From positions 62,001 to 126,000 of the forward strand of contig JAHLMK010000022.1 of the NCBI GenBank assembly GCA_019915135.1: DNA of 64,000 nt, read 5' to 3'. Of this stretch, positions 37,647 through 48,638 are shown in pieces. Both the position numbers and the translations under genes were made by a program. How positions within the stretch are numbered: the first letter of the stretch is position 1; each line of letters starts with the position of its first letter. The stretch is from Strobilurus pachycystidiatus. Taxonomy: Eukaryota > Basidiomycota > Agaricomycetes > Agaricales > Physalacriaceae. The notes beneath the pieces were generated by a model. It saw only the letters and a program-made list of their open reading frames with translations. It ran no database searches and was not told the DNA's origin.

Positions 37647-38857
37647 TCATAACTCCTTGACTTCATCCGCGTCTCCGAAAAAGACTGCACCGTCCATATC
37701 ATCATCGTCCTCTAGGGGACCCGCTCTTGTATCTCCAGCGGAGTGCAGAACCTGGCTAAACTCCATCATGCCCCATCCAGTATCATCTTCCATTTCTGCC
37801 TCCTCGGCGTCATCGGGTGGTACAGAAGGAAACCGATCCGAGGCGAAGGGATACGGCGTCTGACTACGCTCACGGTCCTCGTCGTCAGGAAGGAAGAGTG
37901 GTGTCCGCTCGCGTCTCAGGGTATTCACCTCTGGAAGGGGCGGTGGAAGCATCGCGTGGTTCACCGCTGGCGTTTTCGACCTCGCGCGGGAAGGCATATT
38001 TAGTGCAGCGGGCATAACGGATGGCGCTCGGAGGTGCGGCCAGGGCTCGACGACGATGCAGAGGCAATGTCCCATAATTTCAAAACCACGGTATTTGAGG
38101 TGCATGATTGGTTTAGGCTTCTCTTCCTCGTCAGCCGGCGGGGCCATGTCCCAGTCTTCTTCGGGCGCATAGGCAGCATCGTCTTTCCGTGTTCGTCGGC
38201 GTGAGGAGGTTTCCTCGTCATCAGAGACTTCGTCGGCTGGATCCGTGGCTTTCCCTTTCCCTTTGTTCTTTGGCCGCTTCCTGGGTTGTGCTGCGTGGTT
38301 GCTGGGCTTGCGTTTCTGTGGATTTGGTAAGGGTGCTGTAGAATACGTTCTGGTCTGTAGGTTGTTGGCGTTAGGAGGGGTACCGATGAGGTACCGATGA
38401 AAGTGGGTGCGGACCTTGGTGAGCACGGAGTGTGGTTGTGCTTTGCGCAGGAAATAGCAAAATTGGTACGAGTCTACGCAGAAGATAAGGGATCCGTCAC
38501 TTAGAGATGGGGAGTTACGCACCGCCTCTATGTGTGTCCACAGACCCTTTCTTTTCGTTGTTGCTCTGCTCCTGGGCCAACTCTGCTGTTAGTTTCGGTA
38601 TGATGCTGGGTTCAATACGTCAGAACGATGGCGACCACGAAGCAGTCGAAGATCATCACTGTGGCCTAATGTCCTGTAGAACATATTGCAGGACTTTGTC
38701 TGACATCCATTCGAGGTGACGGTCATCGAGATAGAGCTAGATGCGTTGGCGGGGTCATTATAGACCGAAGCAGAATGGAGGCAAGCCGCACGTAAAGAGG
38801 TAGTATTGTGCTTTCTGAAACGCGAAGATAGTAGGGATTTCGGGGTCGAAAAGTCAT
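37647..38857 (-). CDS. Unknown protein, helical N-terminus with basic and acidic tail
   Basis: Four exons on the minus strand, 38857-38792, 38736-38660, 38605-38523, 38473-37647; phases agree and give 350 residues. The first 110 residues look folded and helical (ILPLYLYLDDRHLEWMSDKV, SYQFCYFLRKAQPHSV). Next comes a Lys/Arg-rich stretch that resembles a nuclear localisation signal (KRKPSNHAAQPRKRPKNKGK), then an acidic segment, and an internal folded island GFEIMGHCLCIVVEPWPHLR. The last 100 residues are acidic and Pro-rich. I recognise no family. Composition suggests a nuclear protein. It is tail-to-tail with MEF2 and 273 bp downstream of RSM19 on the same strand. Confidence 0.65.
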
Positions 38858-39130
38858 TTGAGGCGGGCGGTGATGATGGTTGAAGACAAGTGATACTCGT
38901 GATCGCGCTACGGTGCCGATGTCTATTTCTGGCTTCCCTTGCTTGCAAGGCAGGCTACCGTACAATGACTCTGCTCTGTACATGTACATCGACAGTACCC
39001 TAGTTCCTTTCAAATGTGCCATATTAGGCGAAAGAAACTGCGATACATTCCGCACAAGGATAGACTATTTACGGGCACTATTCTTAATCTTTGCTGCATT
39101 GATTTTGGCGAATTTGGATCTTCGCGCGGG

Positions 39131-39539
39131 TCAGTCGTTCACTCTGAATGTTGGCAATGATTTGACGTACTTTGTGGGGTTGTTCTTTCTGGTGTGTGAA
39201 AATTCGCCCAGCTTGTGTCCAACCATCTCCGGGGTGACCATGACTGGCAAGTAATCCTTTCCGTTATGCACAAAGAACTTGAGCCTTCAAGTGGACCATA
39301 TTCAGCTCATGCGCGCGAACAAGTCGTGTTTGCACTAACCCGACAAAGTTTGGGAGAATGGTGCATGCCCGCGCGTCTGTGACTATTCCGGAGTTGGTAG
39401 CAGCGGCGGTCTTCAGGTTGTTGAAGGCTACAAAGTAGGGTCCTGGATAGAGTTGAGTACAGAGCGTGAGTCAAAGCATTCGACTTTGCATGCCTTTCCA
39501 AGCAGAACGCCCGCCTAATAGACTGAGTGACGGACGCAT
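39131..39539 (-). CDS. RSM19: Mitochondrial 37S ribosomal protein uS19m
   Basis: Three exons on the minus strand, 39539-39494, 39442-39340, 39284-39131; 100 residues, the usual uS19m length. Landmarks: RSAWKGPYFV across the first junction, [20 protein letters not shown] across the second, and the hallmark [19 protein letters not shown]. Part of the head of the small mitochondrial ribosomal subunit. The first intron must begin with GC rather than GT to give the conserved WKGPYF. Divergent from the BNA1-like gene across 522 bp. Confidence 0.9.
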
Positions 39540-39830
39540 TGAGGAGTTGGAGGAGAAAAGGCAGTTGCCCTTTTGGGACGCTTTTCCGCAACAGGCAGTA
39601 CCGATCAAGTGTCGATCGGAAGGGAGCGCACATAGGCGCCATTTCCGCTCTTTTTCCTCTGTCCGCCATCTCTCTTGGCTGATTTTGAGGCGCGCGTCGC
39701 GCATCGTAACTAAGCCTTCCGCCGTATTGTCTGCCACATGGTCTGACAATATCCTTTCTGCTCTCCTATCTTCCATCGTCGGAGACTCGGAGGCCCGGGC
39801 GGCGTAGGTCTTCTGCATACTCGAGATACT

Positions 39831-39890
39831 TATTGTTATACCCATTGTTATACCTTTTGCTATACCTCTTGTTATACCTTTTGTTATAGT
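39831..39890. repeat. Five tandem 12-bp repeats in a divergent promoter
   Basis: Five head-to-tail 12-bp units of the form YNTTGTTATACC at 39831, 39843, 39855, 39867 and 39879, then decayed similar sequence to about 39935. It lies between the divergent starts of RSM19 and the BNA1-like gene, so it may be a regulatory array or a simple minisatellite. Confidence 0.85.
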
Positions 39891-40061
39891 TACTGTGTTG
39901 TATACTTAATTGTTGTACCTGTACTTATACAAGCTGGTAGTACTCATCTAACCAACCCCTGCAACCACCAATCGACCGTTCTACTACTATCGATTGTGCG
40001 ACCCCCCAGTGTTTGCGTTTGCCCTCGCATAACTCACTGTGTCGTATTCTCTGACTCAATC

Positions 40062-40848
40062 ATGCCGCCTGTCTATGCTCCGGGCACTGACCGCTTCGTG
40101 GGCTTGCTGTTAACGAATAAAGAGCGCCTCCAGCCTCCACTCTTGAACGACTTTTGTATCTGGCAACAGTGGCCCGAGTCCGACGTGGTGGTCTTGGCTG
40201 TCGGTGGCTCAAAGGAAAGGAAAGACTACCGGGTATACGAAACGGAGGTACGCAACTTGCTTGTGCCTACTTGAGCTAGACATAGCCTAAATCATATCGG
40301 GAAGGTATACTTGTTCCAACTTAAGGGCGGCATGCTGCTGAGGACAGTGGACGATGGCAAGTTCGAAGATGTGTGGATCGACGAAGGCGAAATGTTCCAA
40401 GTGCCAGGTGGGTCACTGGGTCACAGAGAGGTCAAAATATCGCAGAACTCTGACCACGCTTTGCGAAAGAAAATACGCCACACAATCCCGTCCGCTTCGC
40501 AGGCACAGTAGGCGTCGTGTGGACATATATGCGACCTGCCGAATGGGGGTTCGGCCCGGGTACGCCATGTATCCAGTCTCAAGCCACTTCATATACTCAA
40601 TTCCAAAATTTGAAGATCGACTGCGCTGGTACTGTGAGAAGTGCCCGCATCCCGTGCCTACTGTCATTCATGAGGAAGCCTTCTACTGTACCGATCCCAT
40701 CACCAGTGAAACCCAGCTGAAGCCACTCATCGAGAAATGGATGGCCAGTGAGGAGATCAGGAAGTGCGAGGCGTGTGGGCTTGTTCAACTGATGCAGAGT
40801 AGTCGTCGAAGAGGATTCTTAGCATGTATGGGATCCAGTGTAATGTAG
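40062..40848 (+). CDS. 3-hydroxyanthranilate 3,4-dioxygenase-like cupin, iron ligands altered
   Basis: Four exons, 40062-40247, 40305-40407, 40470-40559, 40616-40848; 203 residues. The family opens the ring of 3-hydroxyanthranilate in the kynurenine pathway to NAD+. Matching sequence: LQPPLLNDFCIW, VVLAVGGSKERKDY, LFQLKGGMLLRTVDDGKFED, VPENTPHNPVRFAGTVGVV, DRLRWYCEKC and TQLKPLIEKW. The C-terminal rubredoxin-like metal site keeps both Cys-x2-Cys pairs. Substrate-binding Arg residues (R53, R105) and the last iron ligand (H101) are present. The first two iron ligands are not: the His after D-Y is Arg57 and the Glu six residues later is Val63, with no gap in the alignment. Activity is therefore doubtful. 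Family membership is clear; BNA1 function is not assigned. Confidence 0.85.
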
Positions 40849-41031
40849 GCATCAGAATGGAGTGTTCAGGTCTGAACGCGCCTCAAGTATTGTAGATTAT
40901 CATCTACCACAGACTCGTCTCATTCCTGCCATTTATCTGTGACGGTGAGCTAGCCTGATTTCCAGTCAGCGCTACTATAATATTACACTTTTGTTACAAT
41001 GCAGCAATTGCAATTTGCTTCTCTTCTCTTC

Positions 41032-42577
41032 TCATGCCGCGTCAACTGGAACGTCTGGCCCGGAAATGATGGCTTTGATGACACCGACACCATCCTCACT
41101 CTTTCCTGCCCTCGTGGCTTTGAACGCGACAATAGCATCAGTGAAGGCAAACCTATGGGAGACAAGGGGTTTCAGGTCGACCTTTCCTGCAGCAACGAGC
41201 TCGATGGCAAGCGGGTAGTCCCCGGGCTATGAGTCTCGTTAGCACTTACAGAAAAGCTGACAGTAAAATGACTCTTACGCCGTATCGGAAAGATCCTTTG
41301 TAGTTGAGCTCCTTGGTCATAAGCATGCCGACGTTGATGCTAACGTCGGGTGCGCCCATTCCGACTTGCACCATCGTGCCGCCAACCTTCACCACGAAAA
41401 ATCCAGTCTGGATGGACACCTCCGCTCCACTGGCATCAATCACCAAGTCGACACCAGCTTTGCCCCGGTCAGTAATTCCGAGCACCTTCTTCATGTTCTC
41501 CGCGTTTCTCCTGCTGTATTCCATCTTAGTCTCCCCCTGGTTGAAAGACGGGGGGAGGTAGGTGTCTGTCGCGGCATACTGCTTCGCGAACTCAAGGCGA
41601 GCGGGGACGATGTCGACGGCGATGACGCGCGCGGCACCAAGGGCTTTGGCAACAGCCATGCACAGGAGACCAACTGGGCCGCAACCAAAGATAACGACCG
41701 TTTGGCTGGCGCGGAATTGACCGAGGGTAGAGACGGAGTGAACGCCGACAGCGAGAGGCTCGATCATGGCGCCATCGTCGAGGGAGACACCCTCAGGAAG
41801 AGGGTACGCGTTTTCAGCCGGGACGCTGTAGTACCTCGTCAAAGTACCGTTATAGGGAGGCGTGGCGGCGAATTTCATGTCGGCGCATAGCTATTGCAAT
41901 CGTTAAGATTGGCTGGGATGGTGGCCGGAAGTAGAGAGCCTGACCTCGTAGCGACCGGCTTTGCAAAGCTCGCAAGTCCCTGTCCATCGTTGTAAGAGCA
42001 ATCGCGTACATGGGCCACTGATACGCACTGCATCCTGCGCCAGGCTCAACGGCGACGCGATCGCCCTCCTTGAGGTTCTTTACCTTCGATCCGACTACAG
42101 AGACCGTCAGAAAAATTCAACCGCACTTCGCACAATTCAAGCACCTTTGTGGATGAGTCCGGATGATTCGTGTCCAAGAATCTATCGCACGCGTCAGCTG
42201 CCTTGGATGGAGATCGATGATGGTCTTCACCATAGGGCTTTCGACCACGAAGTCGCCGATGCGGCCGTGAACGAGATAGTGGACCTAGAGGCATCTCTGA
42301 GTCCAGTATATGCCGGAAGGGACGGGCCTATGCATACATCGGATCCGCAAATTCCTGGCACAACGTTTGGCTTAAGCTGAACATCAGCAGAGAAGGAAGT
42401 ACGCACCAGTTTTCATTATCTTGACGAGGACATCGTTATCACCGACTGACTAGTGTGAGGGCCTGCCCACGGACGTTGATCGGGCGACGGGGCGACGGGC
42501 GTACCTTTTGGGATATCGCGCTGCTCATAAGCAACGTCCTCAACCGCACGCAAGACAAAGGATGGGTTATCGGACAT
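41032..42577 (-). CDS. Zinc-dependent polyol dehydrogenase (xylitol / L-arabinitol dehydrogenase family)
   Basis: About nine short exons on the minus strand, exon 1 42577-42505, last exon ending at TGA 41032; inner exons include VKIMKTG, GICGSD, VHYLVHGRIGDFVVESPM, LGHESSGLIHKVG and CRTCELCKAGRYELC, all joined in frame. Catalytic zinc ligands are the Cys of ICGSD and the His-Glu of GHES; the structural zinc site keeps its four Cys. The Rossmann motif FGCGPVGLL and the acidic end VIAVDIVPARLEFA indicate NAD+ preference. About 370 residues. Enzymes of this group oxidise xylitol, sorbitol or L-arabinitol in pentose catabolism. DMKFAATPPYNGTL is typical of fungal XDH/LAD. Substrate cannot be fixed from sequence. 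Confidence 0.87.
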
Positions 42578-43080
42578 GGTGGTTATGAAGAAAGCAGCGA
42601 CATCGGTTTTATAGGCATGTCAGACTTTCAGGACACACTGCTCTCCGAAGAACTCTCAAGACCGAGGTTTACCCGGAACGGATATCAGTGGACAAGTGAG
42701 CTGTCTTCACGCGTTCATGCCCGGAACTTCTGAGCGCCCAGAGCCGGACCGGGCTTGGCCTCGTCGCCGTCCCGAGCTGTAGTTCCGAGGCAGAGCAGCA
42801 TCAGCCTGGTCGATGTGTAATATTTGTACGCCTGTTGTACGCCTACGACCCCTTCTGCGCGCGCCGAGCTCATGCCAAGAGAGATCACCTTGACAGTAGA
42901 CGCGATCGATCAGCGGGACGTCGGGAGCCCCTAGGTACGGCGGTCTGCCGGTTTTGAAAGGCAACGTCCCGCGAGCAGTACAAATCAAGTATATCACAGC
43001 CCAAACATAGCACGATGAATGAGTAGACTAAGCACGAATGTATATCCCCTTGGGAGTTTAGCTGGCGTTTCAACGGATCT
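42578..43080. other. Intergenic, 503 bp
   Basis: Holds the promoter of the polyol dehydrogenase and the 3' flank of DPB2. No gene or repeat seen; small frames lack supporting features. Confidence 0.5.
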
Positions 43081-45246
43081 TCATTCTTCTTCGTCGAAAG
43101 GAAGCACGCTGATAATGAGTGTGTGAGTACACGACAGAATACATCATTAGGACTACGCACCATTCTTCAGAATTGATCTCGGACGGTTTGTACGTCGCAA
43201 AAACGTAGGACCCTCCAACAAAACTACTTGGGTTCAGGACGTGGCATCCTGTATACGTGATCTTGTATCTGTCATATTTGTCGGCAAGAACCACCTTGTG
43301 GGATATTGTCAGCAAGTGGACGAGAGAAAACAGAGGTGTCTTTACCGCTGTAGGTAACGGGTAGAGTCGAAGCGAGTGGTCATAATCGGATAACGTAGGC
43401 TGCACACCGTTGGTTAAAGGTGAAAGGTGGGCTTGGTCGAGTATTGATTGCACGAGCTGAGGGAAGGATGAGCTGTTTCGTTCTCTGCGACAGTGAAACT
43501 AGCGAACATATCGTTTCAAGTCTTCACTTTGAACGTCCGGCTTGACGCCCATGATGTTGCGGAGCATCCTCGACATGCAGTCTTCCCGAAACACGACGAT
43601 TTCCTGATTGAAGAACTTGATTCGACAAGGGTTGGTGGCAAAGTGTGCTTTGGGAAGTTTGGATTTCAGTCGAGAAGTGAAGGCCGAAAGCAGAGGCCGT
43701 CGAGGCAAGACTGAATTTCCAGTAATATCCAGAGGGCCAGGAACGAAGATGAAGTGCGTGTTGCGCGTGATGGCTGGATAAGAGGCGATGAGGTCTGCCA
43801 AAGCATCGAAATTGTCTACAATAGGTCAGATAAGACAGCCAGTATCTCGAACATGAACGCCACCTTGATATCGTTGTATGTCGCGACTATTACCGTGCGA
43901 TATGGAATGGCTTGTGAAGTTACCGCATAGCGTGATCACTTTGGGAATGAAGCTGTTTTCAATGCAATTGTCAAACATCTTCTGTAAACCGGGCAGAGTT
44001 TGTGGATGATCCAGCCAGACATCGGAAAGGAAGAAGAAGTGGAGGTCGGACAATTCTTCTCGTATTCGGACGCTGAATTGGGTCTAGGATGGAGTGAGCG
44101 TGAATGGAGAACGAAGAGAACAACATACATACGTCTTCGACCAACGATGTTGCACCTTTCCCAAGAAAGTCAATATGTCCGTATATCGATCTGAGGCAGA
44201 CGTCAGTGTCTAACGCGACAATATGACTTAAGAGGCTGACCGGGCTATTGAGCGGGGTTCGCAAGGGGGTTGCCCTATGGCGATGATCTCCAGAGTTCCT
44301 TCCTCGGTGTACTCGCCCTCGACGAGAGCTAGACAGCCTTCCGTGAACAAACCTTCGCCGGGAACGTCCTGGCGGAGTCGTGACTAGCAGCTAACATAAT
44401 TGGGTGATTGCTTACCAGCTTGGAGAAATCAAGTTCGACACTTCCGTCAGCATCCTCTATACAAGGTTTTCCCTCTTTGGAGTGGGTCAGCATGCCCAAA
44501 ATCAGAAAGCGCTCTCCTGGGCGGCCGAGAAGCTGTTTAGTGGATTTGAGCTGCCAAAGCAGGTCAGGAAACCGTCTACGCGTAGCATTTGACGCGTACT
44601 GTGACCAGTTTCTGGCGGTCTCTTGATGGGAGTGTGGATGGCGCGAAATGCTCATTCCGGAGCACGCATTGTTTGATGACATGTAACCTATCTCGGACAG
44701 CTAAGACACGCGATTCTGGAGAGCCAGAGATGGACATTTGGCCGTTGAATCTGAACATTGGTAAGTAGTGCATCAACAGCCAAAGAGGTGGGGTAGAACC
44801 TTTCAAAGGTGCCTCTTTCGGGTGACCAGTGCCACAGAGGCATCTCAAACGCGTCGATCACATACAGATGGCTCTCTGGATCAATCAAGTCCGCTTCAAA
44901 CTCGTCTGGGTTGTCTTGCTCTTGGAATGATTCGTAGACGCGTCGTAGTACCTCGACTGTCACCTTCATTGTCGCGTCTGAAGCGTGTTCAAAGTAGCTA
45001 AAGGGAGCTTTTCGGTGGTATGCTTACCATCCTGCTTGTTGTATTCTTTCGCCAGTGTTTCTAGCGATAGCTCGACAGCATTGTCGTCGATACCGTTCTC
45101 ATCCAGGATTTGCTCGACCAACTCCAGCGCGTCCGGGCCAAGTGAGTTGCTGTATTTCCTGAAGACCTGTAAGAGCAGTGTAAGAAAGAGAAGCAGCAGC
45201 ACAAACTGCGCGCCTTTATAATCGTTCTCTGTCGTTCGTCTGGCAT
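43081..45246 (-). CDS. DPB2: DNA polymerase epsilon subunit B
   Basis: Multi-exon, minus strand, ATG 45246 to TGA 43083-43081. N-terminal helical domain: [19 protein letters not shown], typical of Pol epsilon subunit B. The middle has an OB-fold region and the C-terminal half the calcineurin-like phosphoesterase fold: [57 protein letters not shown]. The metal-binding residues of active phosphoesterases are replaced, as in all eukaryotic B subunits. The end is [16 protein letters not shown] then a short acidic exon. Essential for replication initiation, linking the polymerase to the CMG helicase. Exon 1 may end at a GC donor. Divergent from PHAF1 over only 109 bp. Confidence 0.88.
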
Positions 45247-45355
45247 GGTTGGTGGTCGGTGGCAAAGGTTGTATCCCACGTGATGATTCTAATCGGCGAC
45301 CTCAGCCTCAGAGTCACTGCCTGTCCTCTCGACCCTCACCACGACGTGATCACTA

Positions 45356-46824
45356 ATGCTGGCCGAGCTCGACATCGATATCAGGCCTGGCGTCGGCCTT
45401 GGAATGTTCGAAATTGGTGCGCAATCACTGTCTATAGTAGATGTGGTCGGTCAAAGTGACCATCTCCTTCAGGATCCTCGCTATGGACAGTTCTTGATAC
45501 ACTACGCCGCATGCAGAACGTGTTTCCCCAAGTCGACATCAAATACGACCCGGATACCCCGTCGACAACGCCGATTGTCCTCCATCTGAGGCAGATTGAC
45601 CTGCTCTTTTCTGGGAAGAATCAACGCCTGCGGACCATCTGTGTGCGGAAGCTACGCAACTCGAATCCTCCGTTGATAGTTCGATACAAGGATGCCACCA
45701 TCTCCTCTCCGCAGGACATCCTTCGGCGGGTCGATGTCCGCCGCTTCTTTGGGCCCACCTATCCCGGCGACGACCTACGCTATCCCGGCCTGTGGTTCAG
45801 CTTTGAGGAGGACGGAATAACAGAGGGCCTGAAGGCGGTGCAGTCCGACGACAAGATGCAAGAAGTGAAGCGCATTTTCATATCACAGAAGGATCCCAGG
45901 CATGATGATGGAGATGCTTTAGACGAAGTGGCGGAATGCCCAATTATGGACGGCGATGTCTCGCTTGCCGTTGTCAAGGTATGAATCTCCCTTCAAGCTG
46001 ACAAGCGTGCGCTTACGCAGTACAGGTGAAGGATGGTGTCACCTTGCACTTTTATCCCTCTGGTACTTCACCATTCCATGTGAAGATCGGCGAAACCACC
46101 GCGCAAGACTTGAACCTAGGTCTTGGCCCTCCCCTTCGAGTCCATCACAAGGAGGATCAGCGCATGTCTATCCACTCCACCGAACAGTCAAATAACAATC
46201 TTGGATGTATGTATCCAACATGTCATTTCGCACTGTTCTCAATGGCCCCCAGATTTCTACAACTACTTCCAGCATGGGATGGACTTTTTATTATCAAGTG
46301 CAGATCACGTCGTGCGCAAGATTATCCTGCACACAAATATCGTTCGCTCCTTTCTTTACCCCACGGTCGTTGTCTCACCGTCAGCCTAGCCTGGATCACC
46401 TTTGTTTCAGTCCTACAAGCGTTGTAACTGGGCGATAGAAGGTTCACCAGAGGACGACGAGGATGGTAGCTATCAAATTTACCCACCCCCTCTTGTTCGA
46501 CTTTTCATCCTTTACCAAGATACACCACCGCGAAAGCGTTTCTATGATCGAGTAAGTACATATATTCTCTTTTTCTGCTTTGCCTCATTGCATCCCAGTT
46601 CGAGACAATAAGTCACTTCTTGAGTCCTCGTGAATCCCCTCCGTCGATGCTGCTGGATCGAACTGACGACGAGGACAATATCACGTTGCCCGGCTCGACG
46701 ACGCGTCGTAAGTGGCCCAGTTGCTCATAGATATCTCTAATTCCACATTCCAGTGCATGGGTACGATGGTATAATTCTGGAGGTGTCTGAATCATCCCAA
46801 ATCGTCTCTGTCACATTATTCTGA
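45356..46824 (+). CDS. PHAF1 / UPF0183 family protein
   Basis: Exons 45356-45416, 45473-45978, 46026-46206, from 46253 (end near 46350-46365), 46411-46551, 46599-46707, 46754-46824. The N-terminus LDIDIRPGVGLGMFEIG and NVFPQVDIKYDPDTP, IDLLFSGKNQRL, FGPTYPGDDLRYPGLWFSFE and YFYNYFQHGMDFLLSS are the conserved blocks of the UPF0183 family (human C16orf70, PHAF1). The C-terminus LHGYDGIILEVSES matches its last block. The human protein binds membranes at phagophores with BCAS3; the fungal role is not established. Bidirectional promoter with DPB2. Confidence 0.88.
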
Positions 46825-47265
46825 AGAGCACATATCACTCAATGTACTAGTACTCACCTCATTGGCATTCATTGTATCCATACATGTACTACACCTATAT
46901 ATATAGGCTTGGCGGTGGACAGAAGACGGCGGAAAGGCTGATTCGTTACATGTCCAGACGCAGCTGAACGGAAGCTGTGTAAACAGACGACGAACAATGA
47001 CGAGTCCATCTCGAGACTGTTCCTTCTGAAGTTGGAATGGGGACACCTTACGGATGGCATCATAGGATAGACACAATTTAGGGCACATCTGTTCAATTAA
47101 TATGCAAACGAATTAAGTACGAGTAGTGGTGTTCGGATCCCTGATGTATTTCTTTGGCAAGTGTATTCGCCACCCAAACACGACTGCCTAACTCTCTCCG
47201 AGCCATACTTCGGGCAGCAGACGGTCTTCAAGACAAAATAGCTCAATTGAAAGTCTGAAACATAG
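46825..47265. other. Intergenic between convergent genes
   Basis: 441 bp, AT-rich, 3' flanks of PHAF1-like and STE14 genes. Nothing further recognised. Confidence 0.5.
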
Positions 47266-48299
47266 CTATGGTACAAATGGGATCTTTGTGCCGACCCGCT
47301 TCCGGTATTGAATGTATTCATCGCCGAAGAACTTGACAAGAAGCTGTTCTTCAGCTGTGAAGCAACGTCAGCAAATCGACTTCCTTGCAATGAAAGCACT
47401 CACATTTGATGCGATAGTAAAAGAACCTCCACAGAAGGATGAGGTAGAGGCAGAAGTTCCCGGGGTTCTGGAGAACGAGCTGCGTTCCTAGGGCCCAATA
47501 ATAGAAGCCGGTGTAGGATGGGTGACGGAACCAGCTATTGTGCATATCATGAATGAATGAACATGAGTGCATTGCCATGCACTTACGCGTAGATGCCGTC
47601 GGTGACGAGAGTATGTGCGGGCCTCTTTCGATACTCGATCATATGGGAGAAGTTTCCAGACGCGTGAATCATTGCGCCCGAACGAAGGGCTTGGCCTGCA
47701 AGAACCACAAAGATGCCTATATGTCCGTTCAACCTTCGCCGTCTAGGCTAGTGATGAGGGCATACCGATGATCGAGATGTAGGGATTTGATTTCCAAGAA
47801 GGCTTGAAGTACAGAGTAATAAGATACTCAAGAACAGCGCTGCTATTCGCGATGTGATACGTAGAGCCGTTATCGAGAAGAAATGCTAATTCATGGTGAG
47901 CATTCCGGAAGCTACCACATCGATATGTGGCTCACAATCAACGCTGCACTTCTCCAGGTTCCACCCTGCCGTAACCGCGAACTCTGCCCAGTGGAAAGCC
48001 GACCATGCTGCCACAAAAAAGCCAAGCCGGTAGGTTGCCCACCAGTACGGGAGGCCTCCACTTAGAAAGGTGACCGCGCCCAACGAAAACACGCAGCCGA
48101 GGAGGAAAGATACTGTGGCCGCTGCTAATGGGGTGTTTGGGATGCCCTCCTTCGGTGCTCTGACCTGGGTGGGGATGGTGGAAAGAGGGTGGGACGCAGC
48201 TATCTCGCGCTGTCGCATCGTTTCTTCGATTCTATCGACCATGTCGTGGAATGAAAGACAGTGGCAGAGAACAATTTCCTTGCGTTTTAGCATGGACAT
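47266..48299 (-). CDS. STE14: Isoprenylcysteine carboxyl methyltransferase
   Basis: Minus strand; TAG at 47268-47266. Candidate starts are ATG 48299 or 48293, so the N-terminus is tentative. Several exons; membrane helices are visible at ATVSFLLGCVFSLGAVTFL, RLGFFVAAWSAFHWAEFAVT, the middle exon with LEYLITLYFKP, and LVLQNPGNFCLYLILLW. The catalytic C-terminal signature is complete: HTLVTDGIYAWFRHPSYTGF, then RIKYEEQLLVKFFGDEY and the terminal RKRVGTKIPFVP. The ER enzyme methylates the C-terminal prenyl-cysteine of Ras-type proteins and mating pheromones, the latter important in basidiomycete mating. Confidence 0.9.
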
Positions 48300-48638
48300 T
48301 CCCAAACGTCTGAATAAGGGAAATATGTGATCCGAGCCTCTGCCAGAGTCTGCCTTTGAGGTGCCGCTGACATGCCGAGTGCGGAGAGCCTTTGAATGGA
48401 AACAGCCCCTGTCAGCTCATGCCGGCAACGTCGTGGCACGCCATCAACCTCGACGGAATAGAGCGGCGTGACGGTGTTAACGACGACCTTCACGCGCGTC
48501 ATGTCAAGCAACTTCGATCTCGCATACCATACCAACCCACGCCAGCGACGTCTCCAGCTGATCGGTGCTGGCGTATTGTGGCGTTCACCTCGCCATGTCT
48601 CACATGTTGAAGAATAACCAACACATCCCCACTTCGCC

